A stretch of DNA of 64,000 bases, from NCBI RefSeq assembly GCF_026213295.1, contig NC_079412.1:21116870-21180869 (forward strand), read 5' to 3'. The stretch is from Gadus chalcogrammus. Taxonomy: Eukaryota; Chordata; Actinopteri; Gadiformes; Gadidae. Each line of letters begins with the position of its first letter. Position 1 is the first letter of the stretch. This document shows positions 39,221 through 51,540 of the stretch, piece by piece. The notes beneath the pieces were generated by a model. That model was not told where the DNA came from, searched no databases, and saw nothing but the letters and a program-made list of their open reading frames with translations. A program made the position numbers and the translations under genes.

Positions 39221-39224
39221 GGTC

Positions 39225-39470
39225 AGGGTGGAGGTTCTGGTGAGGTTCTGGTAAAGTGAGGTTCTGTTGTAGTGAGGTTCTGTAGAGGTGAGGAGATGTT
39301 CTGGTATGGTGAGGCTTTAGTGAGGTGAGGTTGGTCTGTTATGAAGAGGTTCTGAGGAGATGAGGTTCTGGTGAGATTAGTTTCTGGCGAGTTAAGAAGG
39401 TTCTGCTGAGGTGAGGTGAGGTTCTGCTGACGCTAGGTTCTGCTGACGCTAGGTTCTGGTGAGGTGAGGG
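39225..39470. repeat. Degenerate GGTTCTGGTGAGGT array
   Basis: Many imperfect copies of GAGGTTCTGGTGAGGTGAGG-like units of about 14-20 bp. Confidence 0.8.
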
Positions 39471-39624
39471 AGTTGATGTCCTTGTGTAGTAACAAGCAGT
39501 GATACATGTCATTCAAGGATGCCTTCTGAATGAAAGGTATCAGAGATCTTTGCTGCCCCCTACAGAACAGAGACAGCATGACAACATAGACCTCATAGAC
39601 CTGGGTCTGGCAGGAGATAAACGT

Positions 39625-40078
39625 GCAGATTACAGCCTCCGTGCAGATTATAGCCTCGGTACATTTTACAGCCTCAGTACAGATTACAGCCTCAATCAGG
39701 ATTACAGCATCAATCCGTATTACAGCCTCAGTACAGATTACAGCCTCAATCCAGATTACATCATCGATCCAGATTACAGCCTCAGTACAGATTACAGCCT
39801 CAATCCAGATTACGGCCTCAGTATAGATTACAGCCTCATCCAGATAACAGCCTCAATCCAGATTACAGCCTCATCCAGATAACAGCCTCAATCCAGATTA
39901 CGGCCTCAGTAAAGATTACAGCCTCAATCCAGATAGCAGCCTCAATTCAGATTACAACCCCAGTATAGATTACAGCCTCAATCCAGATAACAGCCTAAAT
40001 TCAGATTACAGCCTCAATTCAGATTACAGCCTCAGTAGGGATTATAGCCTCAATCCAGATTACAGACTAGATTGCACA
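39625..40078. repeat. 18-bp minisatellite
   Basis: About 24 copies of CAGATTACAGCCTCAATC with variants (GTA, TCC). Because the unit is a multiple of three, long open frames appear on the plus strand, but they encode only the repeat. Confidence 0.95.
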
Positions 40079-40504
40079 TCTGGAGGATAATAGGTTACAG
40101 AGGAGAGTAGGATGTAGCTCATCATAACATACAGAGAGAGGATTATAGTAGTATCATAATATCATGTATGGGGGAGTAGATTTAAGGGCTTTCGTTTATT
40201 TTCGACTTTTCTAACTCTTCAGTTATATTTCGACAGTTCCCTGAGAAGGAGCAGTAGAATGAGTGTGCAAACTGACACCACCGCAAAACTTTTTTTGGGG
40301 CTTTTCCGGCCTTCAGGAGGTTGAGTGACAGCCAGGACAGTCGCTAGGCAACAAGGATTCAGCTAGGTGGAGGAGTGTTCCATGATTGGTGCGCTGCTCT
40401 CTACCAGCCACTTCCTGCGGGTGCAGGAAGTGCTTCTGCCAGGGTGAGATAAGGGGAGGGGTGGGGGGGAGGGGGGGGGTACCAGTCATGATCTTATGTT
40501 GATA

Positions 40505-40700
40505 TTAGGCAAGGCAACTTTATTTATATAGCACTTTTCATACACAAGGCAGACTCAAAGTGCTTCACATATAAACATTGTCACACAATAAAATAAAATA
40601 ATAGATAAGTAAAAGAAAACATATGCAAAGAAATGGGTAAAATAGAAAGTTAAAAAGGCATTTTAGTATTAAAATAGAAAATATAAGGATGAAGTTAGTG
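40505..40700 (-). mobile_element. Teleost dispersed repeat end fragment
   Basis: GGCAAGGCAACTTTATTTAT, ATAGCACTTTTCATACACAA and GACTCAAAGTGCTTCACATA form a motif spread through fish genomes, followed by an A-rich tail. Orientation is inferred from the usual way this end is drawn. Confidence 0.6.
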
Positions 40701-41445
40701 AAGAAAACTTTAATCTCTTAACATCTCAGTGCCACAGTTTTGGCGTGATGGCTACCAGTGAAACACTCAACACTCACAGGGTGGTTGGCTGATATTTAGA
40801 AACTTGATCGGGCTTCTGTCTATCCACACCCACCCACCACCGGCACCCATTTATCTGTCCACACGCATCCACCCATCCTCCTCCACTCTTTCACCCATCC
40901 TCCCCTGCCCTTCCACCCATGATCTGTCCGTCCTCATCCACCCACCCAACCCGAGCCAGCACTACTGCAGCCTCTCATTGTAGACGGCTGTAATGATGCT
41001 AAACATCCCCTCCACGTCCTTGACTTTAAAGCTACAGCCGGGGACGTTGGAATCCAAACTATGGAGGGAGAAAGAGTCTATATAGGGGAGGTTTACCGCA
41101 GCACGTCCAAACCAAAACCACGAGACACACACATGTGGATGGCATGTAGGCCTGTTTTTATGGGAGTTGTAGTCACGTTATGAATCATTGGAGATGCCTG
41201 ACACGAGAAATGTTATCTGGTTTGGCTGGAAAGTGACTGTTATTTAGGGTGCCTGGTGGCTGATTTAACACAAATTACATCACACTATCTACATGACTAC
41301 AACATAAGCTACAATGCGCACTACATTGTGATTGGTCACTCTACAATGAAGACTGAATTGTGATTGGTCACTCTAGAATGTACACTCGTTTACTGGACTG
41401 TGAAACACTTCTATTAAACCCATTAGTGACACCATGGAAAGCATG
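40700..41445. other. Intergenic, nothing recognised
   Basis: Unique sequence without an exon, RNA gene or clear repeat, apart from short CACCCA-rich stretches near 40830-40950. Confidence 0.4.
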
Positions 41446-41449
41446 AATC

Positions 41450-41880
<431 letters not shown>

Positions 41881-42278
41881 TGTCTCCGTGACAACGTGTC
41901 CATGAGTGTGTGAGTGTTGACGGTTAAGAGGAGAAGGGCTGCTGCTAATCAGTGCAGCGGCTGTTTAGATCCCCAGGCACCTTGCTCACAGGCACTCGGG
42001 ACAGTTTTCTAGACCAAACGGTTTACATCGCAGCGCTCAACGCCCAGCCTACGGACGGCCCACGAGGGAGACTTCCTAGGTGCTGCCTCGATTATTCCTG
42101 GCTAGTCACCCGTAACAAAGAAACAAGCCGTACACACATCGTGCCACACGGACTTCACCTCCAGAGAACCATACTCCTGTAAAAGGATGCAGCCGTATTC
42201 CATGTTATGAAAGTGTGTATTTGAAGGCTGTTCCACTAACGCTGGGTCTCTAATGCGGTGTGTGTGTACTCTAGTGTG

Positions 42279-42328
<50 letters not shown>

Positions 42329-42834
42329 GCCATGTGTTCCTTACGTCCTGTAACCGCTCCTGGTATGCGGAGCATTCCTCTGAAGCGTGCGCAACCTAGA
42401 GCCTTGCAGTGAGTCTCAGTGTGTGTGTGTGTGCAGGTGCGTGCGCATGTGTGCACATGCACGTGTGTGTGTAAGCATTCTTGAGCGTGTGTATGCGTCA
42501 AGCCAACAGGAAGCCAGACAACAGGAAGTGAAGGTATAGACGGTTCACAGTGTTCTGTATCGATGTTTCCTTCAGCAGCATGGAGCGGGCTGGAGTACCC
42601 AGGACTAAGAGGCCTGTTTGGGGGTTGGTAATGGGAGAGGCCCCCCTCTACGCTCCACACACCACCTCCCTGCATCCCCGGGGGTCCCAGCAGTACCCTG
42701 GGCCAGGGCTTTGTGTGTCCCCAGCATTTAATAAAATGGAGTCAGAGTCTACCTCGGTGAATAACACGCTAATCAGCTGTGGCATGTAAACATAGTGAGG
42801 TTATGGAAAGGGCTAGGCTAGGTGCTAACCCTGG

Positions 42835-42928
42835 GTCTCAGGCTAGGTCTTTAGGTGTAGGGGTAGGGTCAGGGCTAGGGTTAGGGTCAGGGTTATAGTT
42901 AGGGTCAGGGTTAGGGTTAGGGTCAGGG
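42835..42928. repeat. Telomere-like array, left part
   Basis: GGGTTAGGGTCAGGGTTAGG-type six-base units (TTAGGG, TCAGGG, CTAGGG mixed). It is cut by the hAT insertion and continues at 46290. Confidence 0.85.
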
Positions 42929-43407
42929 CAGTGGCGAAGCTAGACCTTTTTTGGGTGGGCTCAAGCCCACCCAAAACTTGCCTTAGCGCACCCTATCGTT
43001 TTCGTCCTCAAATCTAATATTCTTCCTTTTTTTTTTACACAAGCAATGGGAGGATGGGTACTGTACACTAATGAATAGGCTCAATTGGGCCTGTGAAATC
43101 GAGCGCAACCTTCCTGCAGGAATCTCTTACCTCTGATTGGTTGGTGGGTGTCTCCTGTTTGAAAAAAACAAAAATGCAGCACGAGCGCACCTAACATAGG
43201 TTCTGCTACTTCGTCTGTCAAAGAGGCTAACTAGTCTTTATCAGAAAATCCATGACTTCCAGCTGTGTTATAACATGACCAGGTAATAATTCATTTTAAA
43301 ACCTTGACATAATCTGTCAGATGTCTATATAATGCCAGTTGACCACAAGGTGATTCTATCTATGCCGCTTCTTGAATTGCTTCATGTTTTAGTCGGCAGA
43401 GGCTTGT

Positions 43408-43703
43408 AATGGTGCGTAGCATGATAAGCATGATAAGGCGCAAGGAGCAGAAAAAGTTGACATGGGTGCTAATTTTCAGTTTAAAAAAACGCTGGCATTA
43501 TTTTATCAGCTGAGGGCGTTTTCATTGCCATAACAACGTGAGCTAATCAACAAGTAGGCCTACAACATGTTCCAAACTAATACTATGAGACTCGCCCTGA
43601 AAACGCCCTCAGATAAAATAATGCCAGAGTTTTTTTTAAACTGAAAATTAGCACCTGTGTCAACTTTTTCTGCTCCTTGTGCCTTATCATGCCACGCACC
43701 ATT
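43408..43703. repeat. Palindromic MITE-like element inside the hAT
   Basis: Left arm (43408-43526) starts AATGGTGCGTAGCATGAT and includes GTTGACATGGGTGCTAATTT. The right arm (about 43590-43703) is its reverse complement, with about 60 bp between. Arms match at roughly nine bases in ten by eye. It would form a very long hairpin. Confidence 0.85.
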
Positions 43704-44272
43704 AGTCTAGTACATGCTGTACTTGACGCAGTTTAGTGCTACCAAAATAGCGGGCTGTTTCTCATAGAATTAGGCTAGTAAGCCCACATGTTGTACTTTT
43801 GGACTTTTTTATAAAAGTTTTATAAAAATGTATGTTGATACAATTTATAAAAATGTATGGGTCCCTGAAAGTGAGGCGACATAGTTTAATGCTCCCGAAA
43901 TAGTGGTCGGTTTCTCATAATATTAATTTCTAGTACATGTTGTACTTGTTAATTTTCTTGCATCACAAGTCTATGTGTATGTTGATACAATATTCTGATA
44001 TCAATGAAACGATATTTGTTTTGAAGTTCGCATTTTACTTTGTCTTCACAATTTTAGTATCCATTTTCCATATTTATCATGCATAGTTTACTTTGAAAAC
44101 CAATGTGAAAGTAACTGTGTAAATACAAAAAAAAGGGGAAAATATGGTAATCTGAGTGAAAATTACCCAAAGGAAATGTAATATACCTCAAATTTCTTAT
44201 TGCAGTTCACATCCATTTGATTACTCCTTCATCCAAACAGTCTTCTTTCCTTTCATCACTTTTGTGGTTCAG

Positions 44273-45780
44273 GGGCCGTATTCACAAAGCATTTTATCTT
44301 ACCGCTAGGAGTGCTCCTAACTCGCGCTAAAACATTTTACGTAGGAGTTTTTTCTTAAAAGTTATTCACAAAGCCGCTGAGACCTACTCTTACTAAGGAT
44401 AAATCACAAAGAGTGAACTAAGAGTGACGCGCCGTTGCTATGGATTACGTCAATTCTCGTGCACGAGTTTAGAAGCGGTCAGTTCGGTGATTGGTTGTTC
44501 AGACGAGCCCACTGAATCACCGAAAAACAAGGAAATAGCCTAGGCTAGAAATGAATTCCTATTAAGTAGTTATAGTGCAGTTAGCAGAATACACGCATGA
44601 TGACAATTTTGTGCAGACCACGATAATGACGTTGTAGCCTGCACGTTCAAGAGAGAGAGAAAGCAAACAATAAAAATACGTAAAATCTAAAAGAAAATAA
44701 ATGTTACGAACTACCCAAGTGTTGACTGATTTGTGCCAAGGTGTTTACCTAAAATGTGTTTTCAAAGTGATCCCTAAATGCCAGTCCACTCGGTTCCACA
44801 CGGCCAAATTCCTTGTAATGTTGATTGCCATCATCATCATCATCATCATCAACGTCTGGCTGTGGAATGTTCCTCCGCTTGCAAAGGTTGTGTAGAATGG
44901 CACATACAGTGATTACTGTGCTTGCCCTCTCTGGGGTGAGGCGTATTTCGCCGTGGAGGACATGAAACCGACGTTTCATCTGCCCAATTCCTCTCTCCAC
45001 AACATTTCGTGTATGTTTGTGTGCTCGCAAAGAGCCAATACGATGTGTTTTACGCATAGGACTAAGCGTAATCTGCGTAATCACTTACATGTTACACTGT
45101 AACTGTGCTCCCGGTTGTGGATTAAGGTAGGGTGTCTAGAGCCACGTCTTGCATGGATATTCACTGTCACCCAGCAAGTGACACCCAACTCCTATATCTC
45201 AAAAAGCTGCCTCAGACCGCTCACCATTAAAATGCGCGAATCATGGGTAGCTGAAGATCCAGGCCACTTTGCAACAACATCCAGTAGGCTATGTTAAAAC
45301 TTGCATCAAAAACAACCTGCGTGTTGATGGAATGCACTTTCTTCCTATTGACGAACACGTCCTCGTCTTTTGATGGCGCAATTATTTTTATTTTTTATAA
45401 GTTATATATATTTTTTTATAATTTATAATTTTTATAACATTTTATTTCGGGACTAATCGGATTATTCCTGTTAGTCGGGGATGTTATTGCATCGCGCATT
45501 AACTCCACAATAAATTGAATACCCTAACATTTCGTCTCGCAGGCATTTTACGATTCTTTGTGAATAGGTCTTACTGAGTTAGGAGTCCTCTTGAGGACTT
45601 TTAAGCTCTCCTAGACTTAGGTGCTACTTTTAGTCCTAAAATACTTTGTGAATTGCTCTTAGTGAAAAAAGTTAGGAGTCCTAAATTTAAGAGTGACACG
45701 CCCATTATTTTTAGGAGTTACTCCTAAATTCGCCAGTTAGGACCTACTTTTAGCCCTAAGATCCTTTGTGAATACGGCCC
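44273..45780 (-). mobile_element. PIF/Harbinger transposon, 1508 bp, degraded
   Basis: Terminal inverted repeats GGGCCGTATTCACAAAG are perfect at both ends, with the 3-bp target CAG on each side (44270-44272 and 45781-45783). Subterminal TTAGGAG and CTCCTAA motifs occur in many copies near both ends. It carries remnants of a HARBI1-type transposase on the minus strand and is nested in the hAT. Confidence 0.92.
44749..45379 (-). pseudogene. HARBI1-like transposase fragment, broken
   Basis: The longest open part (44749-45084) encodes 111 residues with RNVVERGIGQMKRRFHVLHG and TVCAILHNLCKRRNIP, the C-terminal part of the DDE nuclease domain with its Glu. Upstream, in other frames, remnants such as KDEDVFVNRKKVHSINTQVV and THDSRILM (with Asp residues of the DDE triad) are visible. 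Frameshifts separate the pieces, and the N-terminal third is missing. A GAT (Asp) microsatellite expands DDDDDDD near the C-terminus. It is not functional as it stands. Confidence 0.85.
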
Positions 45781-46289
45781 CAGAACTGCATTATTTAGCT
45801 GACACTGGCTTAGACCATGCATCAGCATAGTAACTAAGAAAATAAAGGTCACAGAATCTTAACAAAATAAAAATCATGGATAATATCATACCACATAATG
45901 CTACATTTACAAAAGTATTGTCTATAACTCAAAAGGTTAAGTTATAAACAATTTAGTTCTTCTTAAAAAGCTAGAGACTAGCCAAAATGTGTTTAATCCT
46001 TTCCTCTGGGATGAAATACTCATTGGTATTATGATTATGTATGTTACAAAAGGTGTGTGCTTTTCTGACAATAAACCAGCGGACGGTTAAAAAATATACA
46101 ATGTGTTGGATTGATGGATAATTACATAGAATTACCCCCCACCAGAATAAATGTAGGTCACCCTAAAATGAAGCAGAATGCAGGAAATCACAACTACGAT
46201 TCCCCCCCCCCCCCTTTATATGCTTCATATACCCCTGTAGCTTCCTGGGGCTGAGCCCCCTGAAAAGTCAGAACCTAGAATCGCCCCTG

Positions 46290-46495
46290 GGTCAGGGTAA
46301 GAGTCAGGGTTAGGGCTAGGGTTAGGGTCAGGGTTAGGGTCAGGGTAAGAGTTTGGGTTAGGGTTAGGGTCAGGGTAAGAGTCAAGATTAGGCCTGGGGT
46401 TAGGGTCAGGGTTAGGGTCAGGGTTAGGGCTAGGGTCAGGGCTAGGGTCAGGGTAAGAGTTTGGGGTAGGGTTAGGGCCAAGGTTAGGGTACTCA
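46290..46495. repeat. Telomere-like array, right part
   Basis: About 30 units of GGGTTA, GGGTCA, GGGTAAGA and GGGCTA. It is continuous with the array ending at 42928 once the hAT is removed. Confidence 0.85.
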
Positions 46496-46496
46496 C

Positions 46497-46636
46497 CAGA
46501 TGAGTCGTGGGGTTGGACAGAGGTCTGGCCGTCGTCCAGGAGAGGGGCACGAGGGGATATGACATCACAGAAAGGGGCGGAGTCATCCCCATCACAGGGC
46601 GACGGATCAGGGGAGGAACAGCACAAACCTCAAAGA
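46497..46636 (-). other. Weak candidate exon
   Basis: On the minus strand TTTCTTTGAG| precedes an open stretch (CDVISPRAPLLDDGQTSVQP in one frame) that ends at CATCTG|gtgagt, a consensus donor. No family resemblance was recognised and no partner exon is known. It may be chance. Confidence 0.15.
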
Positions 46637-46639
46637 AAG

Positions 46640-47985
46640 ATCCCCAGAAAGGGTCCTTCTGCATAACAAGGTCCACAAGCAGATATGTATTTACATGTTT
46701 ACAGTATACACCAAAGGCTGCGGGAAGACCATATTAACGCACGGAGATGGCGAGCGGCCATCTGGCAGCCCAGACAGTCTCCTGCTCATCTTCCTCTACG
46801 CTGTACAGGGTGCTTGGGCCTTAACCAAGAACCCTGTTAACGTGAGCTGAACCCACTGAACAGACGTTCCAACAGAGAGGAGCAGAGCTTTACGTTACAA
46901 GCGACGCGGGAGGCTTACCCACGGTAACCGGTAACAGATGAGTGGGGGGTCGGGTTTCTTCATGCAGAGATATTCTCTCACTGCTTGACTCACTGTTGAG
47001 CAGGGGGACGGGCGTGTATCAGTGAGTGTGTTTGTGTGGCGTGCATCGCTTGGGGTGGTTTAGACACGTGTGAACGTGATTCAGCGTTTAGATTATTCCA
47101 CAGTGCAACAGCAGTACTGACACGAAAGCTGTAGGCACTTTTGTGCAAAGAGGGCTGGGTTATTAATACATTTAAGATGTGGGGTATTAGTTTTGATCTT
47201 ATCTTATTTAATGAAGCGAAAAAAGAGCTTCACACAAGAGCTTTACACGCACGCACGCACACACGCATGCACGCACATACGCACACCTGAACTGATTCTG
47301 TGACATGATTGGATAAAACTTGGCAGGACTTTCACACAGGAGACACACTCTAAGGTCGTGGATGCTTGCTCCCCGTAGCTCATTGTAGCTCACCATAGTT
47401 CTCATAACGTCCTCCAAAGTTAATTACTGATCTACATCCTTTAGCTAGGTTAGCTCTGATCTCCGGCGGCTAGCTACAGCTTAGCCTAGCGACCAGCACT
47501 CCGTCCGCAGACTTCACGGCTCCCATAATGCTGCTGTAGTCGCTAACGGGCTTAGCAGATTAGCTCTAATGAGAGCCTGCCCCATGCGGCGGCGGTGCTC
47601 CCCGGCCGGGGGCCACATCAAGGGGCCAGACACGATGGCCGTCGTTAAGTAAATATCCAACCGGGCCCGGAGCCGCCGGATCACAGGAGCCCCCGCCGGA
47701 GAGAGGGCGGCAGGGCTCCGCTTCATGTGGTCGCTCAGCGTGGAGCCGGGCTAATGACCCCGACATTAACCCTGGGAGGATGACAGCCGGGGGCCCGCAG
47801 TGCTCCAAACAGGCGGCGCAGGGAGAGCCTCACTTTCTAATCTGGACGAGACGGATCCCTCTCATTGAGCGGGGGAAATGAGGGAGGCTCGTGAGGAGCG
47901 TCTGGAGGCAGGGAGCCGGACGCGAGCCGGGGTTTAGGAACGTCGTACCGTGGAGGTCAGGGTCCCTACAGAGGGCGGGGGGGAC
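46640..47985. other. Intergenic, nothing recognised
   Basis: Unique sequence with a GC-rich part (about 47560-47970). Open frames here show no family resemblance. Confidence 0.4.
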
Positions 47986-47989
47986 ATGC

Positions 47990-48630
47990 TACAGACATAC
48001 AATTAGTCAGAGAATAACACCCAACTAGACACACAGCTAGTCAGAGAATAACACACAACTACAGACACACAGCTAGTCAGAGAATAACACACAACTACAG
48101 GCACACGAGTCAGAGAATAACACACAACTAGACACACAGCTAGTCAGAGAATAACACCCAACTAGACACACAGCTAGTCAGAGAATAACACACAACTACA
48201 GACACACAGCTGGTCAGAGAATAACACAAAACTAGACACACAGCTAGTCAGAGAATAACACACAACTAGACACGCAGCTAGTCAGAGTATAACACACAAC
48301 TACAGACACACAGCTAGTCAGAGAATAACACACAACTACAGACACACAGCTGGTCAGAGAATAACACAAAACTAGACACACAGCTAGTCAGAGAATAACA
48401 CACAACTAGACACGCAGCTAGTCAGAGTATAACACACAACTACAGACACACGAGTCAGAGAATAACACACAACTACAGACACAGCTAGTCAGAGAATAAC
48501 ACAAAACTACAGACAAACAACTAGTCCAAGAATAACATCCAACTACAGACACACAGCTAGTCAGAGAATAACACCCAACTAGACACACAACTAGTCCAAG
48601 AATAACAAACAACTACAGACACACAACTGT
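47990..48630. repeat. Minisatellite, about 33-36 bp unit
   Basis: About 18 copies of AACACACAACTACAGACACA with CAGCTAGTCAGAGAAT. A block of roughly 120 bp recurs almost exactly (48180-48300 and 48320-48440), showing higher-order duplication. Confidence 0.95.
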
Positions 48631-49260
48631 AGTTATAGATGAGAGGTAACTGAGTAGAGTAGATTAGAAAAGAAGCATACCATATGTTGGAGATAATAGA
48701 ATAGAATAACGTTGACAGGTCTAGAGATGTATTTGGTTAAGTGGGTCAGAATTGATTGTTTTCAGCTGGAAAATAAAATAAAATCCAAAACTGTATTTGA
48801 GGAAATAAATCATAATAGACCATGGCATAAATAGTACACTTCATTTGATTGAAGGCCTTGTCCTAAGCCAAGGCCTGTTCGGATTTGAACCGTTTTTCCT
48901 ATTTACTCTGAAGGCTCAGTTCTCCTGCCTGCAGCAGGCTCTGCTGTCTGAGCTGGTGTTTGACCCTCTGAACAGAAAACACATTTATTTGATTTTAAAA
49001 TATAAAGTTAACTCAATCAGCACCCTGGACAGAAACGCTCGTAACTCGAGAAGGGTTGAGCAACGTTCTGTGGAGGCTTCCAGAAGTCTTCTGACCAAGA
49101 GGTCTGGTTCTGGTCGGCTCCGCTTCGGCACAACAATGCAACGCGCACGCTGTGGTGTCTAATGGACGTAATCAGGGACAGCAGCTGAGGGCTACACAGG
49201 CTCTCCTTTGTTATACACACACATACACAAAACACACACACACACACAAAAACACAAACA
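48631..49260. other. Intergenic, nothing recognised
   Basis: AT-rich unique sequence. No exon or RNA gene was recognised. Confidence 0.4.
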
Positions 49261-49267
49261 CACACAC

Positions 49268-49550
49268 AGGTGGAGAGAGGAGGGCAGAGCTGTAGAGAGG
49301 AGAAACAAGGAGAGGAGAAGAGGGGGGGAGGAGAGGAGAGCAGAATAGAGGAGAGGGGAGGAGAAGAGAGGAGAGAAGAGAGGAGAGGAGAGGCGAAGAG
49401 AGGAGAAACAAGGAGAGGAGTAAAGAGGGAAGAAGAGAGTAGAGGAGAGCAGAAGAGTGGAGAGAGGAATGGAGACGAGAGGAGAGGAGTAGAGAATGAG
49501 AGGAGAGAGAGGAGAGGCAAAGAGAGGAGAAACGAGGAGAGGAGTTCTCA
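49268..49550. repeat. GA-rich array of GAGAGGAGA units
   Basis: Imperfect AGGAGAGGAG purine repeats. Confidence 0.9.
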
Positions 49551-50630
49551 GGATTAAAGAGAACGTTCCGTCCTACCAGGATGAACATGCTGACATGGAC
49601 CCCTCAGCACAAACTCATCCTAACACACAGACGCACACACACACCTGAGGAAGTCTGCAGTGTGGCCGCCATCTAGTGGTAACAGAAGGAACTGCTACTT
49701 GAGGAGCTGCCCTTGCATAGCTTGTAAAAGACTACATATAATATAACGTGTGTGTGTGTGTGTGTGTTTGAGATGAAAGGTTTGATGTTGTGCAGGCAGA
49801 CATCTTGAGGATTGTTCACACGAGGAGCCTTCTGATCCACTGATCCACAATGACTCATAAAACACGACGCTACAGCTGCATATCGTTACCCAGGCTACCT
49901 GACGAGACGAAGGCATATGTGGGTTCTGACGTGCAGCTGGAGCAGTGCCTACAGGCTGCTGCTGAGGAGAGCGTGTTCAGCACAGAGCGTCTGGAGGAAC
50001 GCATGTCAGCCGGAACACACCTGACCAGGTGTTCATCTCCTCCGTCTGGGTCTGCTCCACACAAGTGTCGTCCCCCCCCCCCCCCAAGGGACCCCTAGAG
50101 AGGACGTATTCTGATTGGTCAATTAGGGCTTTCTTCAAGCTGTGCTTTCTGCGCTCTGCTAGACTCTCTCCTCCTCATGCTGTGAATAACGTCTCACAGG
50201 ATGTTTAGATTTTGCGTTGCATTTCCACTTATCATAATGTGAGATCGTTTCTGTATGATTCATGTTATTGTATTCATTCTATTGTATTTCTCATTTATAT
50301 TTATATATATATGTGTTTTGTCTGATGTGAATCCGATTTCCTTCCAGAAATGAACAAAGCTCCATCTTACCTCTAATCTCATCTTAAGAAGAGAGAGAAG
50401 ACGTCAGAGTAGAAGCGCGGCCATCTCTCCTCCTGTGGACACTAAGCTGCCGGTCTTCCAGCTCTATTATTCAACAAGAACAGATACCCCACCCATCATG
50501 TTGGAGACAGGAGGAGCGCTCAACAGAGATCAGTAAACCCTCAAAAGAACCCGATGATCACCGTTGACCTGTTCAAACATCCATCCCTCAAGGCTGCTAG
50601 ACTCACGTTGTTCGCTGAACTGAACTCTTA
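49551..50630. other. Intergenic, nothing recognised
   Basis: Unique sequence with a short TG run at 49750-49767 and a C run near 50071-50084. The open frame at 49850-50098 resembles no family known to me. Confidence 0.4.
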
Positions 50631-50730
50631 GGCCCAATCCCATTTCTACCCCTTACCCCTTACCCTTACCCCTCCCCCTTGTTTTGAAGGGTTTAGGGGA
50701 AGGGGTAAAGGGTAGAAATGGGATTGGGCC
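50631..50730. mobile_element. 100-bp palindromic MITE
   Basis: GGCCCAATCCCATTTCTACC at the left and its reverse complement at the right form arms of about 45 bp. TTA flanks both sides (50628-50630 and 50731-50733). A 3-bp TTA target fits PIF/Harbinger or an IS4EU/ISL2EU-type family. It has no coding capacity. Confidence 0.85.
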
Positions 50731-51290
50731 TTAGTCGTTAGATAAACATTAAATTCCAGGACTGGACAATGCTGGTGATTTACTCTGTGACTCATACGTC
50801 TCCTACTCTGAGATTGTCCCGTAGAACAGGGTTCATCCTAAAACAACCCAGAGCCACAAGCTCCCCAAACCCAAGGCCTTCAGGAACACAAACAGGATGA
50901 GAGAGAGCCTGGTATCATTAAAGAGCTGGCCAGACCTCCGGCCCTCGGTGAGCACTGAGTGGAACACCCCGAGGAAAGCGATTAGGCCTTTGATCTTTCT
51001 TTAAAGGCGTCCGATAAGCAGAGCGGTCTGTATGGTTCTGGGGAATCGATTACAAATCGATTATTCTCTGATAAGCGGGTCCTCAATAAGCTTTGATCCC
51101 GGTTCCTGGAGAGCTGGAGTCGCTGCAGGCTCCGCCTCCACGCATCAGAGATCAAAGCTGATGGTTTGTCTGAGGTTCAGCTCGTCTTTTTGAGTTTATC
51201 CGTAGTGGAGTCGTTCTATTCCTTCTATGAACACACACACATACGCGCACACACAGAGACACAGACACACACAGCAACACAAAAGCAAGC
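50731..51290. other. Intergenic, nothing recognised
   Basis: Unique sequence up to the tetranucleotide array. No exon was recognised. Confidence 0.4.
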
Positions 51291-51293
51291 AAG

Positions 51294-51540
<247 letters not shown>

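Larger units (their letters stand above)
42929..46289. mobile_element. hAT element, non-autonomous, with nested insertions
   Basis: The left end reads CAGTGGCGAAGCTAGACC and the right end, read inward, CAGGGGCGATTCTAGGTTC; both are typical hAT termini (CAG.GGCG). The 8-bp target GGTCAGGG is present on both sides (42921-42928 and 46290-46297). Removing the Harbinger at 44273-45780 leaves 1853 bp of hAT. No hAT transposase frame was found, so it needs a partner to move. Confidence 0.9.

Noticed and set aside
39499..39882. Open frame with repeated DYSLNP
   Set aside because: The 18-bp minisatellite is a multiple of three and keeps the frame open. There is no unique domain.
46225..46626. Asn-Pro-Asp repeat frame on the minus strand
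   Set aside because: The repeated part is the telomere-like array read in reverse. Only the non-repeat end was kept, as a weak exon candidate.
49850..50098. 82-codon plus-strand frame
   Set aside because: No recognised family, no convincing splice sites and no neighbouring exon. Left as intergenic.
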